Part shown: piece by piece, positions 1 through 9,878 of the stretch
Layout: every line of letters begins with the position of its first letter
How positions within the stretch are numbered: position 1 is the first letter of the stretch
Assembly: GCF_019599275.1 (NCBI RefSeq)
Contig: NZ_JAHZTD010000001.1
Coordinates: 1,674,001 to 1,738,000 of the forward strand
From: Hymenobacter sp. HSC-4F20
GTDB lineage: Bacteria; Bacteroidota; Bacteroidia; Cytophagales; Hymenobacteraceae
DNA: 64,000 nucleotides
Direction of reading: 5' to 3'
The notes under the pieces: model-generated
The model's input: the letters and a program-made list of their open reading frames with translations, nothing else
Databases searched by the model: none
What the model was told of the DNA's origin: nothing
Made by a program: the position numbers and the translations under genes

Positions 1-2495
1 TCCGCATCCGCGGGGGCTCGTCGCTGACGGCTTCCAACGATCCGCTGATTGTAATTGACGGGGTGCCCGTAGACAACCGGGGGCTTTCCGGTACGTCTAA
101 CCCCTTGTCGCTGATCAACCCCAACGATATTGAGAGTATCTCGGTCCTGAAAGATGCCTCGTCCACGGCCATCTACGGCTCACGGGCTTCGAACGGGGTT
201 ATTCTGATTACAACCAAGAAAGGCCTGCAAGGAGAAAAGCTGCGCGTAAATGTTAGCTCGCAGAACTCTGTTTCGAAGGCCCGCAATGAGGTAGACGTGC
301 TGAACGCCTCCGAGCTGCGCGGCGTAGTGGCGGCCATGGGCAACGCCCAGCAGAAAACCCTGGTAGGCAACGCCAGCACCAACTGGCAGAACGAAATCTT
401 CCGCACGGCCCAAACCACTGATAACAACGTCAGCATTTCGGGCTCGGCAGGCAAAGTGCCGTTCCGGGTTTCCGGGGGCTACCTGGACCAGGAAGGCTTG
501 CTGCTGCGCAACGACCTGAAGCGCTACACGGGCTCTATTGGCCTGAACCCAGTACTGCTCGACGGCAACCTGCGCGTGAACGTAAACGTGAAGGGCTCCC
601 TGGTCGACAACAACTTCTCGAACCAGGGTGCTGTGGGCGCGGCCGTATATGCCAACCCTACGCTTCCCATCTATAATGGTAGCATTTACGGTGGCTACAC
701 GGAGGTACTGGACCCCAACAACCCCAGCAACCTGAACACGCTGGCCACCCGCAACCCATTGGGTCTGATTTACCAGCGCCGTGACCGAAGCACCGTAAAG
801 CGGAGCATTGGTAACATTCAGCTGGACTACAAGCTGCCCTTCCTGGAGGGCCTAAGCGCCAACGTGAACCTGGGCTACGACATTCAGCGGGGCCGGGGCA
901 CCGTTTTCGTGCCGGCGCAGGCTGCCTCCGATTACAACCGGGTAGTTACCGTCAATGGGGCGACCATTGGCCAGGGAGGGGTAAACAACGAGTACGCGCA
1001 GGACAAAAACAACAAACTGCTGGAAGCCTACCTGAGCTACGGCCGTCAGCTCGGCATCGGCCGCCTGGACCTGCTGGCGGGCCATTCCTACCAGAGCTTC
1101 GAGGATAAAAACTACGTGTTTGCCGACCGGATTGCCAGCGGCGACGTGTACACCGCGGCTCCTACCCTGCTCAACGGCCAAAACTACCGCGACCCGCGCT
1201 ACGTGCTGGTATCGTTCTTCGGCCGGGCCAACTACAACATCAACGACAAATACCTGCTGACGGCTACCATGCGCGCCGACGGCTCTTCGCGCTTTCTGGA
1301 AGGCAACCGCTGGGGCTACTTCCCCTCCGCCGCTGCCGCGTGGCGTATCAAAGGCGAAGACTTCCTGAAAAACTCCACGGCTATTTCAGAACTGAAGCTG
1401 CGCGTGGGCTACGGACAGACCGGCCAGCAGGACATCGGGGATATCTACCCCTACTTGGCTCGCTACACGCCCAGCGAAGCAACGGCACAGTACCAGTTTG
1501 CCGATGAGTTTACGAACACGCTGCGGGCCGCGGCCTATGACCGCAACATCAAATGGGAAACCTCCACGACCTACAACGCCGGTCTGGACTACGGCTTCCT
1601 GGACGGCCGGATCTCGGGTGCCATTGATGTGTACCACCGCAAAACCGATGACCTGCTCAACAACGTATTTATTCCGGCTCTGGCCAACCTCTCTAATAAG
1701 CTGACAACCAACGTTGGTTCGCTGGAGAACAACGGTATTGAGGGCTCAGTAAACGTAGATGTTGTGCGGGGCGAAAAGCTTAACTGGACCCTGAACGCCA
1801 ACGCTACGGCCTACCGCGTAAAAATCACCCAGCTGACCAACGCCTCGGACCCCTCCTACCTGGGCGACGAAACCGGCGGCATTTCGGGTGGTGTGGGCAA
1901 CAACATCCAAATCAACTCGGTGGGCTACCAGCCTAATGCCTTCTATGTGTTCCAGCAGGTATACGGCGCCGATGGCAAACCACTGGAAGGAGTGTACGTG
2001 GACCGCAATGGAGACGGTGTGGTGAATGCCAACGACCGGTACCGGTATCAGTCGCCGGCCCCGCGGGTAAGCCTGGGCTTCGGCTCTAACCTGAACTATG
2101 GTAAGGCCAGCCTGGCATTTACACTGCGTTCGAACATTGGTAACTATATCTATAACAACGTTCGTTCGCAGGCTTTCTTCCCGGCAGGTGCCTCTAACGG
2201 GATCCTGAGCAACTTCAACCGGGAGTTGCTGGTGTCTAATTTCACTACGTCACAGCTCCAGTCGGATTACTACATCGAGAATGCCTCGTTCCTGCGCATG
2301 GAGAACCTGACGCTGGGGTACAACCTGGGCAGTATTTATAATGACAAAGCGAACGTGAACCTGTCCTTCGCTGTTCAGAACCTGTTTGTAATCACCGACT
2401 ATAAAGGACTTGATCCTGAAATATTTGGCGGTATCGACAACAACATCTATCCCCGTCCCCGCACCTTCACCCTCGGGCTGAACATCGGTTTCTAA
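1..2495 (+). CDS. susC: SusC/RagA-family TonB-dependent outer membrane transporter, 5' partial
   Basis: Outer-membrane beta-barrel that imports oligosaccharides using TonB energy and pairs with the SusD lipoprotein encoded next. The reading frame is open from the first bases of the window, so the signal peptide, carboxypeptidase-like domain and TonB box lie outside. The visible part begins in the plug domain with [18 protein letters not shown] and [19 protein letters not shown], all hallmarks of the SusC plug, and continues as an about 700-residue barrel ending in a terminal Phe (LGLNIGF). The GTG at 63 is internal to the gene. susD starts 11 bases downstream. Substrate specificity is inferred from the downstream SusE-like protein and GH13 amylase to be starch or maltodextrin. 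Confidence 0.95.
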   Translation, partial: RIRGGSSLTASNDPLIVIDGVPVDNRGLSGTSNPLSLINPNDIESISVLKDASSTAIYGSRASNGVILITTKKGLQGEKLRVNVSSQNSVSKARNEVDVLNASELRGVVAAMGNAQQKTLVGNASTNWQNEIFRTAQTTDNNVSISGSAGKVPFRVSGGYLDQEGLLLRNDLKRYTGSIGLNPVLLDGNLRVNVNVKGSLVDNNFSNQGAVGAAVYANPTLPIYNGSIYGGYTEVLDPNNPSNLNTLATRNPLGLIYQRRDRSTVKRSIGNIQLDYKLPFLEGLSANVNLGYDIQRGRGTVFVPAQAASDYNRVVTVNGATIGQGGVNNEYAQDKNNKLLEAYLSYGRQLGIGRLDLLAGHSYQSFEDKNYVFADRIASGDVYTAAPTLLNGQNYRDPRYVLVSFFGRANYNINDKYLLTATMRADGSSRFLEGNRWGYFPSAAAAWRIKGEDFLKNSTAISELKLRVGYGQTGQQDIGDIYPYLARYTPSEATAQYQFADEFTNTLRAAAYDRNIKWETSTTYNAGLDYGFLDGRISGAIDVYHRKTDDLLNNVFIPALANLSNKLTTNVGSLENNGIEGSVNVDVVRGEKLNWTLNANATAYRVKITQLTNASDPSYLGDETGGISGGVGNNIQINSVGYQPNAFYVFQQVYGADGKPLEGVYVDRNGDGVVNANDRYRYQSPAPRVSLGFGSNLNYGKASLAFTLRSNIGNYIYNNVRSQAFFPAGASNGILSNFNRELLVSNFTTSQLQSDYYIENASFLRMENLTLGYNLGSIYNDKANVNLSFAVQNLFVITDYKGLDPEIFGGIDNNIYPRPRTFTLGLNIGF

Positions 2496-2506
2496 TTCCC
2501 ACCTCC

Positions 2507-4105
2507 ATGAAGAATAAATTCTCGCGTACGCTGGCTACCGCACTACTAGCGTTTAGCTTGGCTCCCTTCACCTCGTGTGTTGGCGACTTAGATCAGACGC
2601 CTTCCTACGAACCGACAACTGAGAACGTCTACAAAGATCCTACCCTAGCCAAGCAGGCGCTGGCTCGCCTCTACGCTACCATGGCCGTTAGCGGTCAGCA
2701 GGGACCAGCGGGTCAGCCGGATATTCAGGGCATCGACGAGGGCTTTTCAAACTACCTGCGCCAGTACTGGATGGCCCAGGAGCTTACCACCGACGAAGCC
2801 ATCTTGGCCTGGGAAAGCGACCTAGGGGTGCCGGAATATAACCGCCTGACCTGGAACGCCTCCCACCCCTTCGTGCGGGCTATGTACGACCGTATCTTCT
2901 ATCAGATTTCGCTGTGTAACGAGTTTATCCGTCAAACCACGGATTCTAAACTCGATAGCTACGGCCTGTCTGACACCGATAAAGGGAACTTCCGGGCCTA
3001 CCGGGGCGAAGCGCGCTTCCTGCGCGCCCTGAGCTACTACCATGCCCTGGACATGTTCGGCAACGTACCTTTCGCCACGGAGACGTCGGAGGTTGGTATC
3101 AAGGCTCCCCAGCGCATTGAGCGCGCCGCTCTTTTCGACTACGTGGAAAAGGAGTTAAAAGAGATGGAGACGGAACTGCCTGCTCCCCGTACCAACGAGT
3201 TTGGACGGGCCGACCAAGCAGCTGCTTGGATGGTACTGGCTAAGCTCTACTTGAACGCAAATGTGTACAACGGTTCGAACCACTACACCGATGCGGTTAC
3301 CTACACCAAGAAGATTATTGGGGCTGGCTACACGCTGGCACCGAGCTACGCAAACCTGTTCCGCACTGATAACAGCAGCACGTCCCGCTCGGAAATCATT
3401 CTTCCGGTCCGCTTCGATGGCGTACGCACCAAAACGTTCGGCGGCATGACCTTTATCATCCATGCTTCGGTAGGTGGAAGCATGGCCGTGAACGACTTCG
3501 GTATTGATTTTGGCTGGGGTGGCACGCGCACCAAGAAGAACCTGGTGAACCTGTTCCCAACGGCTGCTACCGTTACGGACAAGCGCTCCATGTTCTATTC
3601 CGCCGGACAGTCGCTGGAGATTAATGACCCTGCCACGTTCACCGATGGCTACGGCATCACAAAGTTTCGCAACGTGTCGTCTGCCAATGCCGCGGGTTCC
3701 GACAAAACTTTTCCTGACACCGACTTCCCCATGTTCCGCTTGGCCGATGTGTACCTGATGTACGCCGAGGCGGTACTGCGGGGCGGTACGGGCGGTGATG
3801 CCGGCACGGCCCTGGGTTACGTAAACGCCCTGCGCCAGCGGGCCTACGGCAACACCAGTGGTAACATCACGGCCGCTGATCTGAACCTGAATTTCCTGCT
3901 GGATGAGCGGGCTCGGGAACTATACTGGGAAGGCCACCGCCGCACCGACCTGATCCGCTTCGGGAAATACACGACCGGGTACAACTGGCCCTTTAAAGGC
4001 AACGTGCGCACCGGTACGGATGTGGCCGCCACCCGGACGCTGTTCCCCATTCCGACCACGGACCTAACGGCTAATCCGAACCTGAAGCAAAACCCAGGTT
4101 ACTAA
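2507..4105 (+). CDS. susD: SusD/RagB-family nutrient-binding outer membrane lipoprotein
   Basis: Surface glycan-binding lipoprotein forming the lid of the SusC transporter. The 532-residue protein starts with a lipoprotein signal (lipobox near FTSC, Cys24), followed by the typical LDQTP segment, TPR-like helices with the usual RGEARFLRALSYYHALDMFG motif, and a C-terminal half with RLADVYLMYAEA and the LLDERARELYWEGHRRTDLIRFG signature. It ends in NLKQNPGY, which is characteristic of SusD proteins. It lies 11 bases after susC and is clearly co-transcribed with it. A 12-bp inverted repeat follows it, before the susE-like gene. Confidence 0.95.
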   Translation: MKNKFSRTLATALLAFSLAPFTSCVGDLDQTPSYEPTTENVYKDPTLAKQALARLYATMAVSGQQGPAGQPDIQGIDEGFSNYLRQYWMAQELTTDEAILAWESDLGVPEYNRLTWNASHPFVRAMYDRIFYQISLCNEFIRQTTDSKLDSYGLSDTDKGNFRAYRGEARFLRALSYYHALDMFGNVPFATETSEVGIKAPQRIERAALFDYVEKELKEMETELPAPRTNEFGRADQAAAWMVLAKLYLNANVYNGSNHYTDAVTYTKKIIGAGYTLAPSYANLFRTDNSSTSRSEIILPVRFDGVRTKTFGGMTFIIHASVGGSMAVNDFGIDFGWGGTRTKKNLVNLFPTAATVTDKRSMFYSAGQSLEINDPATFTDGYGITKFRNVSSANAAGSDKTFPDTDFPMFRLADVYLMYAEAVLRGGTGGDAGTALGYVNALRQRAYGNTSGNITAADLNLNFLLDERARELYWEGHRRTDLIRFGKYTTGYNWPFKGNVRTGTDVAATRTLFPIPTTDLTANPNLKQNPGY

Positions 4106-4115
4106 ATTTTGTGCT

Positions 4116-4154
4116 AGTGAACCGGAAGCTGCCTAGCGAAGTTTCCGGTTCACT
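4116..4154 (+). promoter_or_regulatory. intercistronic hairpin between susD and susE-like genes
   Basis: A perfect 12-bp inverted repeat (AGTGAACCGGAA at 4116-4127 and its complement at 4143-4154) with a 15-base loop sits 10 bases after the susD stop. There is no T-tract, so it is more likely an RNA stability or attenuation element that sets the ratio of SusCD to SusE than a full terminator (inference). Confidence 0.5.
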
Positions 4155-4199
4155 CACGTAACCGGAACCCACTTTTCCCACCATTTTAATTTCTCCCCT

Positions 4200-5267
4200 A
4201 TGTCACACTGGCTTACTCGCGTTTCCGGGCTTTGCCTATCGGCTGCGGTACTGCTGACTTCTTGCGAGAAGGAAGGCGACCAGGTCACTCTACAGCAAAG
4301 TGGCACGGCCGCTCTGACTGCCTCCTCCAGCACCTTGGTCTTGAGCAGCGCTAACGCCTCGGCGCAGGCTACCACGCTTACTTGGCAGCCCATTTCCTAT
4401 GGGTACCAGGCCGCCGTTACCAACACTATTCAGATTGATAAGAAGGGTAGCAAATTTGCTAATCCCATTGAAATCCCGGCAGGAGCTGCCAACACTATGT
4501 CCTTCACGGTGTCAGAGCTGAATGCGCTGGCTCTGCGCGCTAAAGCTACTCCGGGCTCGGCCACGGAGTTGGAAGTGCGCGTGAAGAGCATGATTACCAA
4601 CAAAGTAGCGGCTACGTACTCCCCCACTACCACCCTCACGGTGACGCCGTACCTGGTAGTAATTGAGTACCCCTCGGTATACGTACCAGGAAACCACCAA
4701 GGCTGGGCTCCGGCTACGGCACCTAAGCTTTCGGCATTCAACAGCAACAACAACCAACTCTACGAGGGCTTCGTGAACATGACCGACGCCGCGCCGGAGT
4801 TTAAAATCACTTCCCTGCCTTCGTGGGGTGGTACCAACTACGGGGATGGTAGCGGTGGCAAGCTCTCAGCCGATGGCGGCGCAGGTAATCTGAAAGTGGC
4901 TACTCCGGGTTACTATCGTTTGAAGGCTGATCTGGGAGCTTTGACCCTGGAAACCGTGAAAACCTCTTGGTCGGTTATTGGAGCCGCTACTCCCGGTGGC
5001 TGGACTACCGATACCCCGCTGGTGTATGACGCTGCTACCGGCACCTGGAGCGCAAAAATGACCCTGACGGCAGGTCCTATTAAGTTCCGCGCCAACAACG
5101 ACTGGGTCATTAACTTCGGTGACGGCAATGCCAAGGCCACGCCAGCAGCGCCCGCTGACGGCATTCTGGAGTATGGCGCTGACGATATTATGGTACCTAC
5201 TGCCGGTACATTCACCGTCACGCTCGATTTGAGCAAGCCCGGTAATTACACCTACTCTATCAAATAG
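4200..5267 (+). CDS. susE: SusE/SusF-like starch-binding outer membrane lipoprotein
   Basis: Surface lipoprotein of 355 residues expected to bind starch and help retain it at the SusCD transporter. The N-terminus is a lipoprotein signal with LLTSC (Cys22), followed by a SusE-type N-terminal domain (about residues 35-150, with TLTWQPISYGYQAAVTNTIQID) and two SusE/F-like carbohydrate-binding repeats. The first starts near YVPGNHQGWAPATAP and the second near VIGAATPGGWTTDTPLVYD, the latter with GPIKFRANNDWVINFGD. No separate SusF follows. It lies 95 bases after susD with a hairpin between, and a strong terminator follows. The exact ligand is inferred from the CBM-like repeats and the nearby amylase. 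Confidence 0.85.
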   Translation: MSHWLTRVSGLCLSAAVLLTSCEKEGDQVTLQQSGTAALTASSSTLVLSSANASAQATTLTWQPISYGYQAAVTNTIQIDKKGSKFANPIEIPAGAANTMSFTVSELNALALRAKATPGSATELEVRVKSMITNKVAATYSPTTTLTVTPYLVVIEYPSVYVPGNHQGWAPATAPKLSAFNSNNNQLYEGFVNMTDAAPEFKITSLPSWGGTNYGDGSGGKLSADGGAGNLKVATPGYYRLKADLGALTLETVKTSWSVIGAATPGGWTTDTPLVYDAATGTWSAKMTLTAGPIKFRANNDWVINFGDGNAKATPAAPADGILEYGADDIMVPTAGTFTVTLDLSKPGNYTYSIK

Positions 5268-5288
5268 GGTAGCAAATCCTTCTAGCTC

Positions 5289-5325
5289 AAAAAGCCCCCG
5301 CTCCTGTCTGGACGGGGGCTTTTTT
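5289..5325 (+). terminator. intrinsic terminator of the sus operon
   Basis: Stem AAAAAGCCCCCG (5289-5300) pairs with CGGGGGCTTTTT (5313-5324) around a 12-base loop and runs into a T-tract, 21 bases after the susE stop. Confidence 0.85.
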
Positions 5326-5813
5326 GATGGCAAGAAGCTACCACGCGCTTGCTCACAGGAGTTCTTTTAAGGTCGTAGGGGAGTCATAATGAGCGCTTCG
5401 TAACTAGGCACCTTGGCAAAGCCTGTAGAAGCCTGTAGCATCATAAGCCCACCCATCACTCCTACTATAAAAAACAAGAATGTTTCTCTAACAGCTGCGG
5501 AGAGAGTAGCAACTAGGGGCTTGTAGCTGGCCCGGCAATCACCCATCAGGATAACTCTGTTGATCAATCACTTACAAAGCCACCGATTCCGTATAGACAG
5601 TATTTTAGTCGTGAGGGGCACACATCCGTCTCCGGTGGCTGCCAGAGGACGATTACCTGAATAGAGGTGGCTTTTTAGGATTTGGGCAGCCCATTTTTTT
5701 CTACCAGAATCTTTTCCGTGTTTCGCCTTTCATACGCCTGAACTTTGGCTTTTTGTCCGAATAGGCCAGCCGGGTGTAGCACCGTACGTTTTTCCTCATC
5801 TTTCCAATTGAAT
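5326..5813. other. 488-bp intergenic region without a supported gene
   Basis: Only short overlapping open frames occur here. One on the minus strand (5367-5567) encodes a hydrophobic 66-residue peptide, but it has no recognisable family and no convincing context. The region probably carries the promoter of the downstream sugar kinase. No exact TAnnTTTG box was identified. Confidence 0.5.
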
Positions 5814-6662
5814 ATGATTCTTATTGCCGACGGCGGCTCGACCAAGAGCAACTGGTGCCAGCTTGATAATGCTGGCAACCGGGTGTACTTCAACACTGAG
5901 GGATACAACCCTGATTTCATGGGTACCGCTGCCATTGCGGCTTCCTTGGATAAAAACCTTCCGGACACGCTACCCCGGCAGGAAGTAAGCAAGGTGTACT
6001 ACTACGGAGCAGGCGTACACAATGCAGAAAAGGCCGAGCGGGTAGCGGCTGCTATGCGCCAGATTTTCCCGAACGCCAACGCCTTTGTAGCGGAAGATTT
6101 GCTGGCCGCGGCTCACGCCTTACTCGGCGACAAGCCCGGCTTTGCCGCCATCTTGGGCACGGGCACCAACTCCTGCCTCTACGACGGCGAGAAAATCACG
6201 TACAATGTGGATTCGCTAGGCTATTTCCTCGGCGATGAAGGTTCCGGATCATTCATTGGCAAACGCTTACTGCGCGACTACCTGCGCGGCTTACTGCCCG
6301 ATGGGCTGCAAGACATCTTCCAGGAGGAGTTCAAACTCACCCGCGACGAGATTCTGGACCGGCTCTACAACCAGCCCCTGCCCAACCGGTTTCTGGCCAG
6401 TTTCGCCAAGTTCACGTACGATCATAACAATATCAGCTACTGCCGCGAGATTGTGCGGCAGGGTTTTGAAACGTTTTTTGCCAACATAGTAAGCCATTAT
6501 CCTAACTACCAGGACTACACCTTCAATTGCGTGGGCTCGGTAGGCTACAACTTCCGGGATGCTCTGACCCAGGTAGCGCGCAGCCACAATATGGAGGTTG
6601 GGAAAATTATCCGTTCCCCCATCGACGACCTCGTGTCGTACCATGAAACGGCTCTGCGCTAA
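5814..6662 (+). CDS. BadF/BadG/BcrA/BcrD-type sugar kinase, N-acetylglucosamine kinase-like
   Basis: ASKHA-fold ATP-dependent kinase of 282 residues, closest in form to the N-acetylglucosamine kinases of Bacteroidota. Visible signatures are the phosphate-1 motif IADGGSTKSNW at the very N-terminus, the phosphate-2 motif ILGTGTNSCLYDG and the LGDEGSGSFIGKRLL segment typical of this family. The ATG at 5814 is chosen because it places the phosphate-1 motif 3 residues in; the frame is open further upstream but without matching sequence. It probably phosphorylates a cytoplasmic amino sugar or glucose. Its position between the sus genes and the amylase suggests a role in handling imported sugar, but the substrate is not shown by the sequence. 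Confidence 0.85.
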   Translation: MILIADGGSTKSNWCQLDNAGNRVYFNTEGYNPDFMGTAAIAASLDKNLPDTLPRQEVSKVYYYGAGVHNAEKAERVAAAMRQIFPNANAFVAEDLLAAAHALLGDKPGFAAILGTGTNSCLYDGEKITYNVDSLGYFLGDEGSGSFIGKRLLRDYLRGLLPDGLQDIFQEEFKLTRDEILDRLYNQPLPNRFLASFAKFTYDHNNISYCREIVRQGFETFFANIVSHYPNYQDYTFNCVGSVGYNFRDALTQVARSHNMEVGKIIRSPIDDLVSYHETALR

Positions 6663-6688
6663 GCGTATCCTACGCGCCGCTGGAGAAG

Positions 6689-6746
6689 ATACTACCAAGC
6701 AAAAAGGCCACCCTGTTAGCAGGGTGGCCTTTTTGCTTGGTAGTAT
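6689..6746. terminator. bidirectional terminator, perfect 27-bp stem
   Basis: ATACTACCAAGCAAAAAGG and onward (6689-6715) is perfectly complementary to 6720-6746 around a TTAG loop. The stem contains an A5 and a T5 run in positions that serve both directions. It separates the convergent sugar kinase and amylase genes. Confidence 0.85.
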
Positions 6747-6795
6747 GCTACCGAGTTGCGAAAGGCAGCAACCCGGTAGCGAGTAGTGGTTGTAC

Positions 6796-9693
6796 TTACT
6801 TCTGCACAACCAGCCGCACGGACTGCTGCTGCTGCCCAGTGGTAAGCTGCACGATGTAAACACCGCTGGCTAAGTTGTGCAGAGGCAGGGCCACTTCCTG
6901 AGCGCCGGCCGCCTGGCGGGCGGCGGGCAGGGTTTGCACGGTAGCGCCAAGCAAGTTGGTAATAGTTACCTGCACGGTAGTAGCCTGGGGCAAGGTGTAG
7001 CGTAGCTGCGCCGAGTTGCCGGCCGGGTTAGGCAGGGCCACTAGCTGCAAGGCTGCGGCCGCCCGTTGGGCCTTAGTGGCCAGCACGGTACCCGCCGGCA
7101 CGGTAATCTTGCGCGAGGTATACACGGCGTACTGACCGGGAGCCAGCGTGAGGGGCGCGGCGGGGTTGGTCACGGTAATGGCTTCGCCGGTGAGGTAGTT
7201 GTACCACGTGCCAGCGGCCTGGAAATTCGGGACTACCGTCGCCGACTGCACGTCGAAGTTACCTACTACCGTTACGTTCAGGCGCGGGTCGGTGAGGTGC
7301 ATAGTTTTTACGGCTCCGTTCAGGCTCTGGGTGAAGCTGGCGGGGTTTTCAAAGGCTGGCTCCTGTACTTTCAGCGCAATCAGGCTGCGGTACACATCGT
7401 AGAGATGGCGGCGGTTAGCATCCTGATAGTAGTTCCACAGGATAGGCTTGTTGCTGAGCTTGCAGCTTTCATTATCGGGGTAAGGAGTAGGAATGGTCCC
7501 ATCGGGGCACTGCATGATGGATTTGTCGTAGCCTAGCTCGCCAAACTGCCAGATCATTTTCGGGCCGGGAACCGGGAAGAAGAAGGCCGCAGCCAACTCC
7601 TGACGGGCCAACGCGGTGGGTATGTCCTTAATGTTATAGGAGCCAGCAGCGTTACCAAAGGCCTCGTTCTTGTAAGTCAGGCGCTCCTTGTCGTGGCTTT
7701 CCATGAAAGTCACCAGATTAGGTTGGCTCCATCCGCGGCCGCCCTGCGTGGTGCTACCATAGTAGCCGTAGCTGAAGTTCGAGTTGCCTACATAGCCCAT
7801 AGTGGCCTCGTTGTAGTTGTAAGTCATTTCGCCCCACAGCATCATGCCCATATCCGACAGAACTTTTTCCTCGTCGTTGCCCCCGAAGTGCTCCAGGATA
7901 GGATACGAGGTGGCATCCACGCTCACCTGGAAATCGTGGTAGTCTTTCCAGATATCCACGCGGCTCTGGTCGTACACGGCCCACTCCTCGTAGGTAGTCG
8001 TGGCTTTCTGGGTGAAGCCTTTGCTCAGGTCGAAGCGGTAGCCGTCTACATGGTACTCGCGCAACCAGTGCTCAATGACGCGCTTGGAGAAGTAGCGGGT
8101 GAAGGGGCTTTCGTGGTTGAAATCGTAGCCTACGTTGGCCAGGTGCTTGGCGTCGGTATTAAACCAAGGGTTATTCGCCGCGGGCTTGCCATTGTCGAAG
8201 TACATCTGCACCATGGGGCTCTGGCCAAACGACTGGTTCAGCACAATATCCAGTACCACGGCAATACCACGCTTGTGGCACTCGTCGATGAAGCGTTTCA
8301 GCTCGTTTTTCGGACCGTAGTACTTATCGGGAGCAAAGTAGAACGACACGTTGTAGCCCCAGCTTTCGTTGCCTTCAAACTCGGTGGGCGGCATCAGCTC
8401 AATCACGTTCACGCCCAGCCGCTTGAGGTAGGTGAGCGTGTCGGTCAGCGTCTTGTAATCGTGGCGGCTCACAAAGTCGCGGGGCAGCAGCTCGTAAATC
8501 ACCATGTCGGTCCGGGCGGGACGCTGGAAGGTAGCCGTTTGCCAGGTATAGGCAGGGGCGTTGCTTTGCAGCACCGAAACGATGCCAGTGGTGCGGCCAG
8601 TGGGGTAGGCTTTCAGACCCGGGTACACGGTGTAGGACGCCGTATTGATGGACTGGTCGTTGCTGGGGTCCAGCACTTTCTCGGTGTAGGGGTCAGCTAC
8701 GCGCAGTTCCCCATCCACCAGGAACTGGTAGGCATACTCCTGGCCCGGCGTAAGGCCATCAATCTGCACCCACCAGCGGCCATCCACGGAGTTGTCGGCG
8801 GCGCCGCTGGCGTTGGGCGTCCGCTTGAGGTAGCTGGAGGCCGAGGTAGTCCAGTTGTTAAACTCCCCGATAACGTGCACGAACTGTTTGTTGGGAGCCG
8901 TCAGGCTAAGCACCGCCGAGGTGCCGTTGTTGAGGTAGGTCACGCCGTCGCGCTTGGCGCCGGTGGGCAGGGCTGCTACCGTTACTACGTCTCGGGTTTG
9001 CAGGGCCAGCTCGGTGGAGGCGGTAGTAGTGCCGCTGGTGGCGGTGAGCCGGAGGGTGTGGCTGCCGGCCTGGGTGAGGGTAACGTTGCCGCTGATGGTG
9101 GTAGCGTTGGCCTGCTCTGCAATCTTAGCACCGTCGAGAAACAGCGCCAGGTTAGTAGCTACGGCTGAGGTACCGGTCACGGTGGTAGCCGTGTTCAGGG
9201 GCACGTAGGTAGCACCGGGCCCGCTAGGGCTGGTAAAGCGTAGGTTAAAGGCATCCTGGGCCACGTTCACGTAGATGTCGCCAGCGGGGCCGCGGCCCAC
9301 CAGGCTGCCATCGGCATTCTTAAAAATCATGGCCAGGCGGTAGATGGTAGTACCGGCCGGAATGGGGTAGAACGTGTTGGGGGTAAACGTAATGCTGTAC
9401 GTATTAGCACTCACGCGCGTCATTTTGGCGGCGGGGTCGGGCTGGTTGAACGACGGGCTTTTGACGTTGGACCACTGCGTACCGGTGGGGCTGTCGGTTA
9501 CTACCCCAGTCCAGATGTAGACGTCGCCAGTATAATTGGCTAATGCTGCATTGCCCTGCGTAGCATCAAACAGAATAGTAACGGGTGTGTACGCCTGAAA
9601 AACGGCGGGCTGGGTGGTTACTACCTGAGCCCGTAAGACGGGCATTCCAGCTAGTAGAAGCACCAGACTTAGAATAAGTCGAAGTGTTTTCAT
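6796..9693 (-). CDS. secreted GH13 alpha-amylase family enzyme with type IX secretion C-terminal domain
   Basis: A 965-residue starch- or maltodextrin-hydrolysing enzyme. The start is the ATG at 9693, which gives a clean signal peptide (MKTLRLILSLVLLLAGMP..LRAQ). Residues about 25-190 form a DUF4961-like N-terminal domain and about 260-380 an E-set/CBM48-like domain (VIGEFNNWT). The GH13 barrel runs from about 405 to 820 with the nucleophile Asp555 in GYRFDLSKGF, acid/base Glu601 in ILEHFGG and Asp668 in ESHDKERL. The last about 75 residues (PNPAGNSAQLRYTLPQ...GVYIVQLTTG) are a Por-type sorting domain, so it is secreted or surface-anchored by type IX secretion rather than as a SusG-like lipoprotein. 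It is convergent with the sugar kinase. Confidence 0.93.
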   Translation of the reverse strand: MKTLRLILSLVLLLAGMPVLRAQVVTTQPAVFQAYTPVTILFDATQGNAALANYTGDVYIWTGVVTDSPTGTQWSNVKSPSFNQPDPAAKMTRVSANTYSITFTPNTFYPIPAGTTIYRLAMIFKNADGSLVGRGPAGDIYVNVAQDAFNLRFTSPSGPGATYVPLNTATTVTGTSAVATNLALFLDGAKIAEQANATTISGNVTLTQAGSHTLRLTATSGTTTASTELALQTRDVVTVAALPTGAKRDGVTYLNNGTSAVLSLTAPNKQFVHVIGEFNNWTTSASSYLKRTPNASGAADNSVDGRWWVQIDGLTPGQEYAYQFLVDGELRVADPYTEKVLDPSNDQSINTASYTVYPGLKAYPTGRTTGIVSVLQSNAPAYTWQTATFQRPARTDMVIYELLPRDFVSRHDYKTLTDTLTYLKRLGVNVIELMPPTEFEGNESWGYNVSFYFAPDKYYGPKNELKRFIDECHKRGIAVVLDIVLNQSFGQSPMVQMYFDNGKPAANNPWFNTDAKHLANVGYDFNHESPFTRYFSKRVIEHWLREYHVDGYRFDLSKGFTQKATTTYEEWAVYDQSRVDIWKDYHDFQVSVDATSYPILEHFGGNDEEKVLSDMGMMLWGEMTYNYNEATMGYVGNSNFSYGYYGSTTQGGRGWSQPNLVTFMESHDKERLTYKNEAFGNAAGSYNIKDIPTALARQELAAAFFFPVPGPKMIWQFGELGYDKSIMQCPDGTIPTPYPDNESCKLSNKPILWNYYQDANRRHLYDVYRSLIALKVQEPAFENPASFTQSLNGAVKTMHLTDPRLNVTVVGNFDVQSATVVPNFQAAGTWYNYLTGEAITVTNPAAPLTLAPGQYAVYTSRKITVPAGTVLATKAQRAAAALQLVALPNPAGNSAQLRYTLPQATTVQVTITNLLGATVQTLPAARQAAGAQEVALPLHNLASGVYIVQLTTGQQQQSVRLVVQK

Positions 9694-9878
9694 GAAAAAG
9701 GAGGGTTGGGAATTTTGAAAAAAGAAAGGCAACACTGGTACTACATTGACCTCAACGGCTGTTCATAGCCCTGAGATGGCGCAAGGGGGCATTAAAGATA
9801 GGGCAGCAAGGCCTCACTCACCAAGTCAATAACTGCATTTGTTGTAGCTTTCCACTCTTTTTAACTGCCTCCTTCCGT

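Noticed and set aside
5367..5567. 66-residue hydrophobic frame on the minus strand
   Set aside because: No homologous features, no promoter and no partner gene. One hydrophobic stretch can arise by chance.
7693..9168. 491-codon open frame on the plus strand
   Set aside because: Antisense to the GH13 amylase, whose motifs are intact. The plus-strand translation is Val/Gly/His-rich without domains.
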